Origin: Sphingomonadaceae bacterium PASS1
Lineage (GTDB): Bacteria; Pseudomonadota; Alphaproteobacteria; Sphingomonadales; Sphingomonadaceae
Length of the DNA: 64,000 bases
Direction of reading: 5' to 3'
Assembly: GCA_002255985.1 (NCBI GenBank)
Contig: NKIR01000003.1
Coordinates: forward strand, 62,001 to 126,000
Positions within the stretch are counted from its first letter, which is position 1. Each line of letters opens with the position of its first letter. Positions 23,756 to 32,884 of this stretch are shown here, one piece after another. The notes below the pieces were generated by a model that worked only from the letters and a program-made list of their open reading frames with translations, did no database searches and was not told where the DNA came from. The position numbers and the translations under genes are program-made.

Positions 23756-25000
23756 ATGACGGAAGAGAAGAAGCCTGTCTTGGCAGGACTGGTCCGTGCG
23801 GGCGACGCACAGACCGAGGCCATCGCCATCACCTATTTCGTCTGGCAGGTGAATGACGTGTCGAACCTGTACCTGGTGAACACCAGCGACGGCGATGTGA
23901 TGGTCAACACGGGCTTTATGGACAATGCCGAAAGGAATGTCAGCTTGATGGCGCCCAAACGCAGCGGCGCCCTGAAACACATCATTCTGACCCAAAGCCA
24001 TGCCGATCATTTCGGTTGCCTGACCGAATTCAAAGAGGCGGACACAATCGTCATCGGCGGCGCTGGTTTCAACGAGGCATGGGGCGATATGAAGCGGCTC
24101 CAGCCCTTTTTCGGGCCGCGCAGCAGGAAATTATGGGGTAGCACGCTCAAGCGCGGCGGCACGCCCAAACCGCCCCCTGAGTTCGTTCCCGATATTCTCG
24201 TTGAAGGTCGGTTTGCGTTTGAACAGGGCGGCCGTCAATTCGAAGTGATCCACGCACCCGAGGGGGAAACAGTCGATAACCTCATCGTCTGGATGCCGAA
24301 GGAAAAGATTGCGTTCACCGGCAATCTGGTCGGTCCGGTCTGGTTGTCGATGCCGTTTTTCTGCACATTGCGTGGTGATAAGCCACGCTTGGTCTGGAAC
24401 ACGCTGAAAAGCCTTGAAAAGCTGAAAGCTTTAAACGCAGAGATTATCATTACCGGGCACGGCGAACCGATAAGGGGCAAAGACCAGATCCGCGCTGACA
24501 TAGAAAAAATGATCGGCGCGATCAGCTACGTTCGCGATTACACGCTCGACGGGATGAACGCCGGCAAGACGGTGCACGAACTGATGCGTGATGTAAGCTT
24601 GCCCGACGCGCTGAAAATCGGCGAATTCCACGGCAAGGTCACTTGGGCGGTCAAAACCATCTGGGAGGAATATTCGGGGTGGTTCCATTATGAAGACGGA
24701 ACGACCGAGTTATACCATGTGCCACGTTCATCGGTGAACACCGATCTTGTCGAATTATCCGGCGGTGCCGCTGTGCTTGCACAACGGGCCAAAGCGCATG
24801 TGGAGGCGGGGCGACCGCTGGAAGCGATCCATTTGCTCGATATCGCCTTGGACGTCGAGCCCACCCATCGTAACGCGTTGGAAACTAAAAAGGCTGCGCT
24901 TCAAGCTTTGCTGGATGCCAGCGGATCGAAGAATCTCTCCGAAACCATGTGGCTGAAATCGGAGATCGCCGCCACCGAGACGCAGTTAACGGAGACATAA
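23756..25000 (+). CDS. MBL-fold hydrolase, alkylsulfatase-like, with altered metal motif
   Basis: 414 residues. The metallo-beta-lactamase motif normally read H-x-H-x-D-H is Q80-S-H82-A-D84-H85, so the first metal histidine is a glutamine. A later H235 (I-T-G-H-G-E-P) is kept; the position usually D in T-G-D is N190 (F-T-G-N-L-V-G), and E171 (P-E-G-E-T) may serve as a ligand in the way acidic residues do in alkylsulfatases. The C-terminal half (from about residue 250) has the helical dimerisation segment and a TPR-like stretch seen in SdsA1/BDS1 alkylsulfatases. A role in hydrolysing an ester (possibly a sulfate ester) to the alcohol used by the ADH next to it is a reasonable guess, not proven. 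ATG 23756 is chosen; a TTG at 23741 is less likely. Confidence 0.72.
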   Translation: MTEEKKPVLAGLVRAGDAQTEAIAITYFVWQVNDVSNLYLVNTSDGDVMVNTGFMDNAERNVSLMAPKRSGALKHIILTQSHADHFGCLTEFKEADTIVIGGAGFNEAWGDMKRLQPFFGPRSRKLWGSTLKRGGTPKPPPEFVPDILVEGRFAFEQGGRQFEVIHAPEGETVDNLIVWMPKEKIAFTGNLVGPVWLSMPFFCTLRGDKPRLVWNTLKSLEKLKALNAEIIITGHGEPIRGKDQIRADIEKMIGAISYVRDYTLDGMNAGKTVHELMRDVSLPDALKIGEFHGKVTWAVKTIWEEYSGWFHYEDGTTELYHVPRSSVNTDLVELSGGAAVLAQRAKAHVEAGRPLEAIHLLDIALDVEPTHRNALETKKAALQALLDASGSKNLSETMWLKSEIAATETQLTET

Positions 25001-25003
25001 AAG

Positions 25004-26458
25004 GTGAGCCAACTCAAATTACAACGCCCCGAACTGCTCGAACAACGATGCTTGGTAGGCGGTGAATGGATCGATGGACCCCGAATGTTCGAGGTCCGAA
25101 ATCCAGCCACCAACGAGGTTATTGCTTCGGTCCCACATTTTGGGCGTGCAGAGGTTGAGCAGGCGATAACGGCCGCTGCAGACGCAATGCCCGCATGGGC
25201 CGCGCAGACAGCGAAACAACGCACGGCCATCTTGCGCCGCTGGTTCGACCTGATGATGGCCAACATCGACGATCTGGCCGCAATCATGACCGCCGAGCAA
25301 GGCAAACCCCTGGCCGAGGCACGGGGCGAAATCCTATATGCCGCGAACTTCATCGAATGGTTCGCCGAAGAGGGCAAGCGCATCTACGGCGATGTTATCC
25401 CCTCGCACGATGCGAGCATGCGAATTGTTGTTTTGAAACAGCCCATTGGTGTCACAGCCGCGATTACACCTTGGAATTTTCCAGCAGCGATGATCACGCG
25501 CAAGGCTGGCCCCGCGCTTGCCGCCGGTTGTCCGATGATTATCAAACCTGCCAGCGCCACCCCTTTGACAGCGCTCGCATTGTGCCGCCTTGCCGAAGAA
25601 GCAGGCATTCCCAAAGGCATATTGTCCTGCATCACGGGCAATGCGGGCGAGATCAGCGACACATTCTGCACGGACATGCGTGTGCGCAAAATCAGCTTTA
25701 CCGGTTCGACGGAAATTGGCCGTCATCTCATGGCAAATGCAGCGCAAAATATCACGAAACTCAGCCTGGAACTGGGCGGCAACGCACCGTTCATTGTGTT
25801 TGATGATGCAGATTTGGACGCCGCAGTCATAGGTGCGATGCAGTCGAAATTCCGCAATGCAGGACAAACCTGCGTCTGCGCCAACCGAATATATGCGCAG
25901 TCCGGAATCCATGACGCCTTCGTCGCCAAATTGACCGAGGCTGTGCGCGGGTTGAAACTGGGCGATGGGGCTGCTGAAGGCACCACGACTGGTCCGCTGA
26001 TCAATATGGCCGCCGTAGATAAAATCGAACAGCATATCGCCGATGCCGTCGCCAAAGGCGGGACAATTGTTACCGGCGGCAAGCGATCGGATTTGGGCGG
26101 CAGCTTTTTTGAACCCACGATTATCACTGGCGCATCACGCGATATGCTGGTTGCCGAGGACGAAACCTTTGCCCCTCTCGCCCCGATATTCCGTTTTGAA
26201 AGCGAAGCGGAAATCATCGCGCTGGCCAATGATACCGTATTTGGACTGGCATCCTATTTCTATGCCCGCGATCTGGGCAAAGTCTGGCGGGTCGCCGAGG
26301 CGCTTGAATATGGCATTGTCGGCGTGAACACAGGCCTAATCTCCACCGAAGTCGCCCCTTTTGGCGGGGTCAAGCAAAGCGGATTGGGCCGCGAAGGTTC
26401 GAAATATGGCATCGAGGATTATCTCGAAGTCAAATATGTCTGTATGGGCGGAATGTGA
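25004..26458 (+). CDS. gabD: NAD(P)-dependent succinate-semialdehyde-type dehydrogenase
   Basis: 484 residues, aldehyde dehydrogenase with the features of the GabD branch: L-E-L-G-G-N catalytic glutamate region and the nucleophile in A-G-Q-T-C-V-C-A-N-R. The length equals typical GabD. The GTG start is preceded at good distance by GGAGA, three bases after the MBL stop. In this operon it probably oxidises an aldehyde made by the ADH, so the gabD symbol denotes the family rather than a proven substrate. Meets the LuxR gene tail to tail with a three-base gap. Confidence 0.85.
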   Translation: MSQLKLQRPELLEQRCLVGGEWIDGPRMFEVRNPATNEVIASVPHFGRAEVEQAITAAADAMPAWAAQTAKQRTAILRRWFDLMMANIDDLAAIMTAEQGKPLAEARGEILYAANFIEWFAEEGKRIYGDVIPSHDASMRIVVLKQPIGVTAAITPWNFPAAMITRKAGPALAAGCPMIIKPASATPLTALALCRLAEEAGIPKGILSCITGNAGEISDTFCTDMRVRKISFTGSTEIGRHLMANAAQNITKLSLELGGNAPFIVFDDADLDAAVIGAMQSKFRNAGQTCVCANRIYAQSGIHDAFVAKLTEAVRGLKLGDGAAEGTTTGPLINMAAVDKIEQHIADAVAKGGTIVTGGKRSDLGGSFFEPTIITGASRDMLVAEDETFAPLAPIFRFESEAEIIALANDTVFGLASYFYARDLGKVWRVAEALEYGIVGVNTGLISTEVAPFGGVKQSGLGREGSKYGIEDYLEVKYVCMGGM

Positions 26459-26461
26459 TCG

Positions 26462-27550
26462 CTAGCTCACCGCCAGCACACTCGTCAGGATGATCCGGAC
26501 CAGTTCGGCCTGCCCGCGCGCACCGGTTTTCGCGTAGATTTTTTTGGAATAATTGCGCGCGGTCTCAATGGTTAAACCCAGCGCGTCGGCGGCATCGGCT
26601 ATGCTGGTCGCCTGTCCTAGCATCCATGCCAACCGCGCCTCGCTCGGCAAAAGGCCAAACAGGTCGACCAATTGTTCGCAGCGGTCGGCCTGCGAGCGCC
26701 GATCACCGCTGATATAGATAATTGCGACAGGCTTTTGGCTGCCCGCAAAACCGTGCGCCTGTACTGGCGTCACAAGCATTTCCACCCAAGGGTCCTTGCT
26801 GAGATTGAACGCCTGTGGGCGCGATTCACTGTTGGCAGCGAAATCTTTCAGCAAAACAGTCAGTTTTCGGTCAATGGCAGGTGACGCCGGCACCAGCCGG
26901 TCATAACGCCCGCGCCGTAGCAATGTACCCCATTGAAACAGTTGTTCCACATTGTCGGTAGCATCGATGATGCGACAACCGGCATCCAACGAAAGCCAGC
27001 CCATTTTAAGCCGGTCGAAAACCTGCCCTGTCACCGATGATCTGAACCGTTCGCGTTCCAACGCGGCAAAGCTGCGCAGCGCGATCCGTAAGTGCGGCGC
27101 GAGCGCAGTCAGTAGCGCACCGGTCGCCGACCCGATCTGACGTCCGCCCGAACAGCCAAGCCATAGATCAAGCCCGCCAGGTTCCGTCACGCGGATCGAT
27201 TGCATGTTGGTCAGCCCCTGCGGCACCATGGCCTTTTCGTAAAATGCCCGCTGCTGCGTGTCAGTCGGGTCGATCAACTCGTCAAGCGAATACGCCCGGC
27301 CGGGGCGCATTGTGCGGTAGGGGAAGGGATCGCGCATGTCACCATCGACAAAAAGGTTGCGGACCTCCGCCGATGGCGGCTGACCCGCATAGAGCTCGAC
27401 CACCGTCTCTTCATCGACCGGCCTGAAGATCAAATTGGTAAAACGTGCGCCAGTTTTTGCGAGCAAACGGTTCAGAAAGCCGCTCCAAAGAGGCGTTTCA
27501 AACATACCCTCGTGCAAGGCTTGTAACAGTCCATCATCGTCCACGCGCAT
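26462..27550 (-). CDS. LuxR-type regulator without autoinducer domain
   Basis: 362 residues. The last 65 residues are a LuxR/FixJ helix-turn-helix: L-P-S-E-A-R-L-A-W-M-L then I-A-D-A-A-D-A-L-G-L-T-I-E-T-A-R-N-Y-S-K-K-I-Y-A-K-T-G-A. Residues 1 to about 290 do not show the autoinducer-binding tryptophan and tyrosine pattern of quorum regulators and no receiver domain. Such orphan LuxR proteins are common in sphingomonads. Divergent from cysD with a 90-base spacer that contains two palindromes, so it may control the sulfate genes or the operon behind it. Ligand unknown. Confidence 0.8.
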   Translation of the reverse strand: MRVDDDGLLQALHEGMFETPLWSGFLNRLLAKTGARFTNLIFRPVDEETVVELYAGQPPSAEVRNLFVDGDMRDPFPYRTMRPGRAYSLDELIDPTDTQQRAFYEKAMVPQGLTNMQSIRVTEPGGLDLWLGCSGGRQIGSATGALLTALAPHLRIALRSFAALERERFRSSVTGQVFDRLKMGWLSLDAGCRIIDATDNVEQLFQWGTLLRRGRYDRLVPASPAIDRKLTVLLKDFAANSESRPQAFNLSKDPWVEMLVTPVQAHGFAGSQKPVAIIYISGDRRSQADRCEQLVDLFGLLPSEARLAWMLGQATSIADAADALGLTIETARNYSKKIYAKTGARGQAELVRIILTSVLAVS

Positions 27551-27553
27551 AAT

Positions 27554-27577
27554 GTGTTATACACTCCCAAATGGGAG
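27554..27577. promoter_or_regulatory. Two adjacent palindromes in the luxR-cysD spacer
   Basis: GTGT-TAT-ACAC (27554-27564) and CTCCCA-AA-TGGGAG (27564-27577) touch at one base and lie 4 to 27 bases before the LuxR start on its coding strand, and 64 bases before the cysD ATG. The second has six perfect base pairs. Likely operators for the LuxR protein or a sulfur regulator. Confidence 0.45.
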
Positions 27578-27640
27578 GTTCAAGTGCATATAACATAGGC
27601 CATGTAATTCGGTATAACGACGCAAAGGAACCTGCCAGCT

Positions 27641-28555
27641 ATGACGCGCACATTGACCCACCTGGAAAGGCTTGAGGCCGAAGCGATACACATCATGCGT
27701 GAAGTCGTGTCCGAATCGGAAAAGCCCGTGATGTTGTATAGCGTCGGCAAGGACAGCGCGGTTATGCTGCATCTTGCGCGCAAGGCGTTTTTTCCGTCGC
27801 CCCCGCCCTTCCCCTTGCTGCATGTCGATACGACGTGGAAGTTTCAGGAAATGTATAAGCTGCGCGATCGCATGGCGCAGGAAAGTGGCATGGAACTGCT
27901 GGTCTATCAAAATCAAGAGGCGATGGACCGCGGCATCAACCCTTTCGACCACGGCCCACTGCACACCGACATGTGGAAGACCGAAGGGCTGAAACAGGCG
28001 CTCGACAAATATGGTTTTGACGTAGCATTCGGTGGCGCCCGACGAGATGAGGAAAAAAGCCGCGCGAAAGAACGCATTTTTTCCTTCCGCACCGCAACCC
28101 ACGGCTGGGATCCCAAAAACCAACGTCCCGAATTGTGGAACTTGTACAATACACGCAAGGCCAAGAGCGAGAGCATCCGCGTCTTTCCAATCTCGAACTG
28201 GACCGAACTCGACATCTGGCAATATATTCACCTCGAAAACATTCCCATCGTTCCGCTGTATTTCAGCGCAAAGCGTCCCACTTATGTGCATGATGGGCAA
28301 TTGTTCATGGCGGACGATATTGAACGGCTTGAAAAAGTTATGGGCAAACGCCCGGAGATTACCGAACGCTCGATCCGTTTCCGCACCTTGGGCTGTTTTC
28401 CGCTAACGGGTGCCGTCGAAAGCGACGCAAAAACCTTACCGGAAGTCATTCAGGAAATGCTGCTTACCACCACCAGTGAACGGCAGGGACGCGTTATCGA
28501 TAAGGATGGCGGTGACGCCAGTATGGAGAAGAAAAAACAGGAGGGCTATTTCTGA
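27641..28555 (+). CDS. cysD: Sulfate adenylyltransferase subunit 2
   Basis: 304 residues, CysD. The PP-loop S-V-G-K-D-S at about 34-39 binds [25 protein letters not shown] and I-W-Q-Y-I are all signature segments of the CysD/CysH family, CysD type. Together with CysN it makes APS from sulfate and ATP in the cytoplasm. Length is the family norm. Coupled to cysNC by a TGATG overlap. Divergent from the LuxR regulator. Confidence 0.97.
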   Translation: MTRTLTHLERLEAEAIHIMREVVSESEKPVMLYSVGKDSAVMLHLARKAFFPSPPPFPLLHVDTTWKFQEMYKLRDRMAQESGMELLVYQNQEAMDRGINPFDHGPLHTDMWKTEGLKQALDKYGFDVAFGGARRDEEKSRAKERIFSFRTATHGWDPKNQRPELWNLYNTRKAKSESIRVFPISNWTELDIWQYIHLENIPIVPLYFSAKRPTYVHDGQLFMADDIERLEKVMGKRPEITERSIRFRTLGCFPLTGAVESDAKTLPEVIQEMLLTTTSERQGRVIDKDGGDASMEKKKQEGYF

Positions 28556-30480
28556 TGTCGGACGCGGACACCATCTATCAAACTGACGCCCTTATCGCGC
28601 AGGATATCGACGCCTATCTCGATACGCATCAGCACAAAAGCCTGCTGCGCTTCATCACATGCGGGTCGGTCGATGACGGTAAATCTACACTCATCGGACG
28701 CCTGCTTTACGACAGCAAAATGATCTTCGAGGACCAACTCGAAGCTTTGCAAGCGGACAGCAAGCGCGTGGGCACGCAAGGTCAGGAAATCGACTTCGCA
28801 CTTCTGGTTGATGGCCTCGCCGCAGAGCGCGAACAGGGCATTACCATCGATGTCGCCTACCGCTTTTTCGCGACCGAGAAACGCAAGTTCATCGTCGCCG
28901 ACTGCCCGGGGCATGAGCAATATACCCGCAACATGTTCACCGGCGCATCGACCGCGGACCTTGCGGTCATGATGATTGACGCGCGCAAGGGTGTGCTCAT
29001 GCAGACGCGGCGGCACAGCTATTTGTGCAACCTGATCGGCATCAAAAACATCGTGCTCGCCATCAACAAGATGGACCTTGTCGATTACAGCCAGCAGGTT
29101 TTCGACGACATCGTTGCTGATTACACCGCTTTTGCGCAGGAGATCGGCATCAAAAGCTTCACTGCGATGCCCATTTCCGGCTTCAAGGGCGACAATATCA
29201 CAACGCTAAGTGAAAACACCCCGTGGTATACGGGTCAGCCGCTCATCGAGCATCTGGAAAGTGTCGAACTCGACCTGACCACCGACCAGACAAAGCCGCT
29301 TCGGCTGCCGGTGCAATGGGTCAACCGGCCCAATCTCGACTTCCGTGGCTTTTCGGGTTTAATCTCAAGCGGTAGCGTCAAGCCGGGTGATGCCGTTCGC
29401 GTGTTGCCTTCGGGTAAGACATCGACCGTCACAAAGGTGGTGACGCTCGATGGCGACCTCGACGAAGCCGTTGCCGGACAGTCGGTTACGATCTGTTTTG
29501 CAGATGAAGTCGATTGCTCACGCGGCAATGTTATTGCTGCTGCCTCGGCCCCGCCCGAAGTATCGGATCAGTTCGAAGCGACTATCGTGTGGATGGACGA
29601 TGACCCGCTCCATGTCGGGCGCGCATACTGGCTCAAGCTCGGCACGCAGACCGTCTCTGCCACGGTCCAGCAGCCAAAATATACTGTGAACGTCAATGAT
29701 CCTGCCGGTTTGGGGTCGCATTTGGCGGCAAAGACGCTGGAGCTAAATGCGATCGGCGTGGCCGAACTGGCGACAGACAAACCGATTGTGTTCGAACCCT
29801 ATGCCGACAGCCGAACATTGGGCGGCTTCATCCTGATCGACAAGATCACCAACCGCACCGTTGGGGCCGGCATGCTGCATTTCAGCCTTCGCCGTGCGCA
29901 GAATGTGCATTGGCAGGCATCTGATATCGGCCGCGAGCAGCATGCAGATTTGAAAAACCAGAAAGCGCGTGTGCTGTGGTTCACGGGGCTATCGGGTTCG
30001 GGCAAATCGACCATCGCCAACGAGGTTGAAAAATCATTGAACCTGATGAACCGCCATACATTCCTGCTTGATGGCGACAATGTGCGGCACGGGCTCAATA
30101 AGGACTTGGGCTTTACCGAGGCCGACCGGATCGAGAACATCCGGCGCGTTGGCGAAGTCGCCAAGCTGATGGCCGATGCCGGATTGATCGTACTCACCGC
30201 ATTCATTTCGCCATTCCGCGCAGAACGCGATATGGTGCGATCCATGCTGCCCGATGCCGAATTTATAGAGATCTTCGTCGACACCCCACTTGAGGTCGCC
30301 GAAGCGCGCGATGTAAAGGGCCTGTACAAAAAGGCACGTTCGGGTGCGCTTAAAAACTTCACAGGGATCGACAGCCCCTATGAGCCGCCACTTGACCCCG
30401 AAATCCGGGTCAACACGGTAGAGATGACAGCAGCAGAAGCTGCTGAGTATATCATCCGCCAGATCATGCCGCTGAAATGA
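28555..30480 (+). CDS. cysNC: Bifunctional sulfate adenylyltransferase subunit 1 / adenylylsulfate kinase
   Basis: 641 residues, a fusion. Residues 1 to about 445 are the CysN GTPase: [11 protein letters not shown]-loop, D-C-P-G-H-E-Q-Y switch II, N-K-M-D. From about 455 on is the APS kinase Cys[26 protein letters not shown]. Its products are APS and PAPS, so it supplies the sulfuryl donor for sulfotransferases as well as for sulfate reduction. Fused CysNC is usual in alphaproteobacteria. The stop overlaps the ATG of the damaged cysQ gene by four bases (ATGA). Confidence 0.96.
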   Translation: MSDADTIYQTDALIAQDIDAYLDTHQHKSLLRFITCGSVDDGKSTLIGRLLYDSKMIFEDQLEALQADSKRVGTQGQEIDFALLVDGLAAEREQGITIDVAYRFFATEKRKFIVADCPGHEQYTRNMFTGASTADLAVMMIDARKGVLMQTRRHSYLCNLIGIKNIVLAINKMDLVDYSQQVFDDIVADYTAFAQEIGIKSFTAMPISGFKGDNITTLSENTPWYTGQPLIEHLESVELDLTTDQTKPLRLPVQWVNRPNLDFRGFSGLISSGSVKPGDAVRVLPSGKTSTVTKVVTLDGDLDEAVAGQSVTICFADEVDCSRGNVIAAASAPPEVSDQFEATIVWMDDDPLHVGRAYWLKLGTQTVSATVQQPKYTVNVNDPAGLGSHLAAKTLELNAIGVAELATDKPIVFEPYADSRTLGGFILIDKITNRTVGAGMLHFSLRRAQNVHWQASDIGREQHADLKNQKARVLWFTGLSGSGKSTIANEVEKSLNLMNRHTFLLDGDNVRHGLNKDLGFTEADRIENIRRVGEVAKLMADAGLIVLTAFISPFRAERDMVRSMLPDAEFIEIFVDTPLEVAEARDVKGLYKKARSGALKNFTGIDSPYEPPLDPEIRVNTVEMTAAEAAEYIIRQIMPLK

Positions 30481-31125
30481 GCACCGCAATGAACGACGCC
30501 GAACTCGCCGCGCATCTGGCGCAGATTGCAGGCAAGCTACTCCTCGATGTGCGCGCTTCCGGCATGCTTTCGGGTCAGGCACTCGGCAAGGCGGGGGACC
30601 AGACCGCCAACCAGTTTCTGTGCCACGCTATCCGTGAGCAACGGCCCGACGACGGGTTGTTGTCCGAAGAAGAAAAAGACAATCGCGAGCGCCTATCAAA
30701 ATCGCGCGTCTGGATCATTGATCCAGTCGATGGCACCCGCGAATATGGCGAAGAACGCACGGACTGGGCAGTACATGTGGCGCTTGCCATCGACGGCAGA
30801 CCTGAGATTGGCGCAGTAGCGCTACCAGGCCTTGATTTGGTATTGCGCACTGACCGACCACAACCGCTAGCAAATGGCCCAGAGACGCCGCGTATGGTCG
30901 TCAGCCGAGGCAATCGTGCGCGGTGATGCCGAAATCTACCTGCACACAGGCGGTCAATATGAATGGGATAGCTGCGCGCCCGCTGCAGTCGCCTTGGCCC
31001 ATGGTCTCCATGTCAGCCGCATTGACGGCAGTCCGATGATGTATAATCAAGCGGATGTCTACATGCCGGACCTACTGATATGCCGCCCCGAATGGGCTGA
31101 GCGGGTGTTGTCCTTATTAGGATAA
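30477..31125 (+). pseudogene. cysQ: cysQ, broken by an internal deletion with frameshift
   Basis: Reading from the ATG at 30477, the sequence matches 3'(2'),5'-bisphosphate nucleotidase through L-L-S-E-E-E-K-D-N, I-I-D-P-V-D-G-T-R-E-Y and up to M-V-V-S-R, then goes out of frame and stops at 30926. The C-terminal part continues in the next frame from about 30908: A-I-V-R-G-D-A-E-I-Y-L-H, Y-E-W-D-S-C-A-P and L-I-C-R-P-E-W to a stop at 31125. The stretch of about 30 residues that normally links them (with the G-S-A-G-x-K metal-site segment) is missing, so this is a deletion of length 2 modulo 3 and not a simple base slip. The enzyme would normally hydrolyse PAP, the by-product of PAPS use. Gene after cysNC in the same operon. 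Confidence 0.82.
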
Positions 31126-31233
31126 GGGGCGTGCCATGGGACGATGCGAATGGCATGTGAATACCGCCCCGCCGATACCCCGTACCGCCGCTTTAATAGC
31201 CACTTCCCTTTCGCGAATCCGGCGATATCGTCT

Positions 31234-31246
31234 ATTGTGCAACAAT
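31234..31246 (+). promoter_or_regulatory. Palindrome upstream of the ferredoxin-P450 pair
   Basis: ATTGT-GCA-ACAAT, a perfect 13-base inverted repeat located 41 bases before the ferredoxin ATG in a 161-base spacer. It is a plausible operator for the oxygenase pair; the regulator is not adjacent. Confidence 0.45.
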
Positions 31247-31286
31247 GCTGTTCAGACTGAGGACAGCAATTTGCCAAGGAGAAATT

Positions 31287-31613
31287 ATGCCAGCCGTCAC
31301 CTATATTGAGTTCAATGGCACAAGCCATGTTGTCGACGTCGCCGAGGGCGAGAATGTCATGCGTGGCGCGCTTAACAATGATTTGCCGGGCATTGTGGGT
31401 GAATGCGGCGGCGGGCTCGCTTGCGCCACCTGCCATTGCTATGTCGATGATGCTTGGGTGGCAAAGGCTGGAACAACGACTTCGCAGGACGAGCGCGACA
31501 TGCTTGAATCGACGTCAGCCCCTGTAAAGGCCTCCAGTCGCCTGTCATGCCAGATCATTATGACCGCAGAACTGGACGGTCTGGTCGTCCATCTGCCTGA
31601 ACATCAATATTGA
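31287..31613 (+). CDS. Putidaredoxin-type [2Fe-2S] ferredoxin
   Basis: 108 residues. Cluster cysteines are C-G-G-G-L-A-C-A-T-C (pattern C-x5-C-x2-C) and the fourth in R-L-S-C-Q, as in adrenodoxin-type ferredoxins that deliver electrons to P450s. AAGGAG lies five bases before the ATG. The P450 gene follows after 13 bases, so it is the dedicated partner. No ferredoxin reductase is in the window. Confidence 0.94.
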   Translation: MPAVTYIEFNGTSHVVDVAEGENVMRGALNNDLPGIVGECGGGLACATCHCYVDDAWVAKAGTTTSQDERDMLESTSAPVKASSRLSCQIIMTAELDGLVVHLPEHQY

Positions 31614-31626
31614 GGAGTAGACAGAT

Positions 31627-32877
31627 ATGCGTATTGACCCCGCCAATCCCGTCGCCCCGACTAACATCGTCCGCCGTTTCGGTATGGATCAGGTGCCTGA
31701 CCATGTCCCGCCAGAGCTCGTAAGGCAGGCCGGTATTATCTACAGTCCTGAATTCCTCGCGGACCCGTATAAGTTTTTCGCTGGAATGCATGAGAAATTC
31801 CCACCGATATTCTACGATGTCGGTCCGTTCGGCAATGCATGGGTGCTGACCAAGCATGAGGACGCGCTGTTTGCGCTGCGTCATGCCGAATATTTCTCCA
31901 ACGAAGATGCGACGCCCTTTCCCCGCGATCCTGAAGATTATTTTTACTTCATCCCAATCGAAGTTGATCCGCCGGAACACCGCAAATACCGCAACATTGT
32001 CGACCCGATCGTGAGCCCGCAAGGGGTGCTTAAGCTGGAGGAGCGCATCCGTGCGCTCGCCAATGAGTTGATCGACGACATCATCGACAAGGGCGAATGC
32101 GAATTCGACGAAGCCTTTGGCCGTCCACTGCCCGTGCTGGTTTTCCTTGACCTGATGGGGCTACCACGAGACATGTGCGACACATTTGTCAGCTGGGCGA
32201 TGGCGCTGCTGCACTCTAACGACCGTGCTATCATGGGGCAGACGCTGAAGACGATAGGCGACTATCTGAAAACCGCAATTGCCGACAAAAAGGCCAACCC
32301 GGACGACGGGCTGGTCAGCCGCATCGTCCATGCCGAAATTGACGGCAAGCCGATTTCTGAGAAAGAGGCGTTCGGCTTTGCCACCTTCCTTTTTATCGCC
32401 GGTCTCGACACCGTGTTTGCCACCCTCAACAATATGTGGCTTTGGCTGGCGCGCAACCCGGAGCGGCGACAGGAAATTATTGATAACCCTGAAAACATCA
32501 ACGCGCAGGTCGAAGAATTGCTCCGCGTTTTCTCGGTCACCTTCTCGGGACGCACTGTAGCGCAGGATATAGAAATGCACGGCGTCCAGCTAAAAAAGGG
32601 CGACAAAATCACCAGCATTCTTCCCGCCTGCAATTTCGATCCTGACGTTTTCCCCAATCCGACAGAGGTAAATTTCCACCGTCCAAAGAAGATCATTTTG
32701 GCCTTCACAGTGGGCGTGCATAGCTGCATGGGGGCGCATCTCGCCCGGCTGGAGATTAAGATTGCGCTACAGGAATGGTTGAAACGGATTCCTGATTTCA
32801 AAGTTAAGCCGGGTGCAGAGACGATTTATCGGCCCGGAGGCGTTATCGGGCCTGAGTCGGTTCCGCTGGTCTGGTAA
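31627..32877 (+). CDS. Cytochrome P450
   Basis: 416 residues, bacterial class I P450. I-helix A-G-L-D-T at 258-262 (oxygen activation), E-x-x-R at 297-300 (E-E-L-L-R), and heme thiolate C367 in F-T-V-G-V-H-S-C-M-G. I see no signal peptide and the N-terminus resembles soluble CYPs of the CYP101/CYP111 kind: D-P-P-E-H-R-K-Y-R is present, as in P450s for terpenes such as linalool or camphor. It hydroxylates a small hydrophobic substrate with electrons from the ferredoxin upstream. The gene ends seven bases before the convergent thiolase-like gene. Confidence 0.93.
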   Translation: MRIDPANPVAPTNIVRRFGMDQVPDHVPPELVRQAGIIYSPEFLADPYKFFAGMHEKFPPIFYDVGPFGNAWVLTKHEDALFALRHAEYFSNEDATPFPRDPEDYFYFIPIEVDPPEHRKYRNIVDPIVSPQGVLKLEERIRALANELIDDIIDKGECEFDEAFGRPLPVLVFLDLMGLPRDMCDTFVSWAMALLHSNDRAIMGQTLKTIGDYLKTAIADKKANPDDGLVSRIVHAEIDGKPISEKEAFGFATFLFIAGLDTVFATLNNMWLWLARNPERRQEIIDNPENINAQVEELLRVFSVTFSGRTVAQDIEMHGVQLKKGDKITSILPACNFDPDVFPNPTEVNFHRPKKIILAFTVGVHSCMGAHLARLEIKIALQEWLKRIPDFKVKPGAETIYRPGGVIGPESVPLVW

Positions 32878-32884
32878 AACAGAT

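Noticed and set aside
25334-26035. Open frame of 233 codons on the minus strand opposite the aldehyde dehydrogenase
   Set aside because: Antisense shadow of a conserved enzyme.
26462-27550. A quorum-sensing LuxR
   Set aside because: The HTH is LuxR type but no autoinducer-binding domain pattern is visible and no luxI-like gene is near.
27557-28300. Open frame of 247 codons on the minus strand opposite cysD
   Set aside because: It is entirely antisense to the conserved cysD gene, which has all its motifs; the frame arises from the third-position GC bias.
30477-31125. A programmed frameshift in cysQ
   Set aside because: The two frames do not just shift: the middle of the protein, including a conserved segment, is missing, so a deletion is the simpler explanation.
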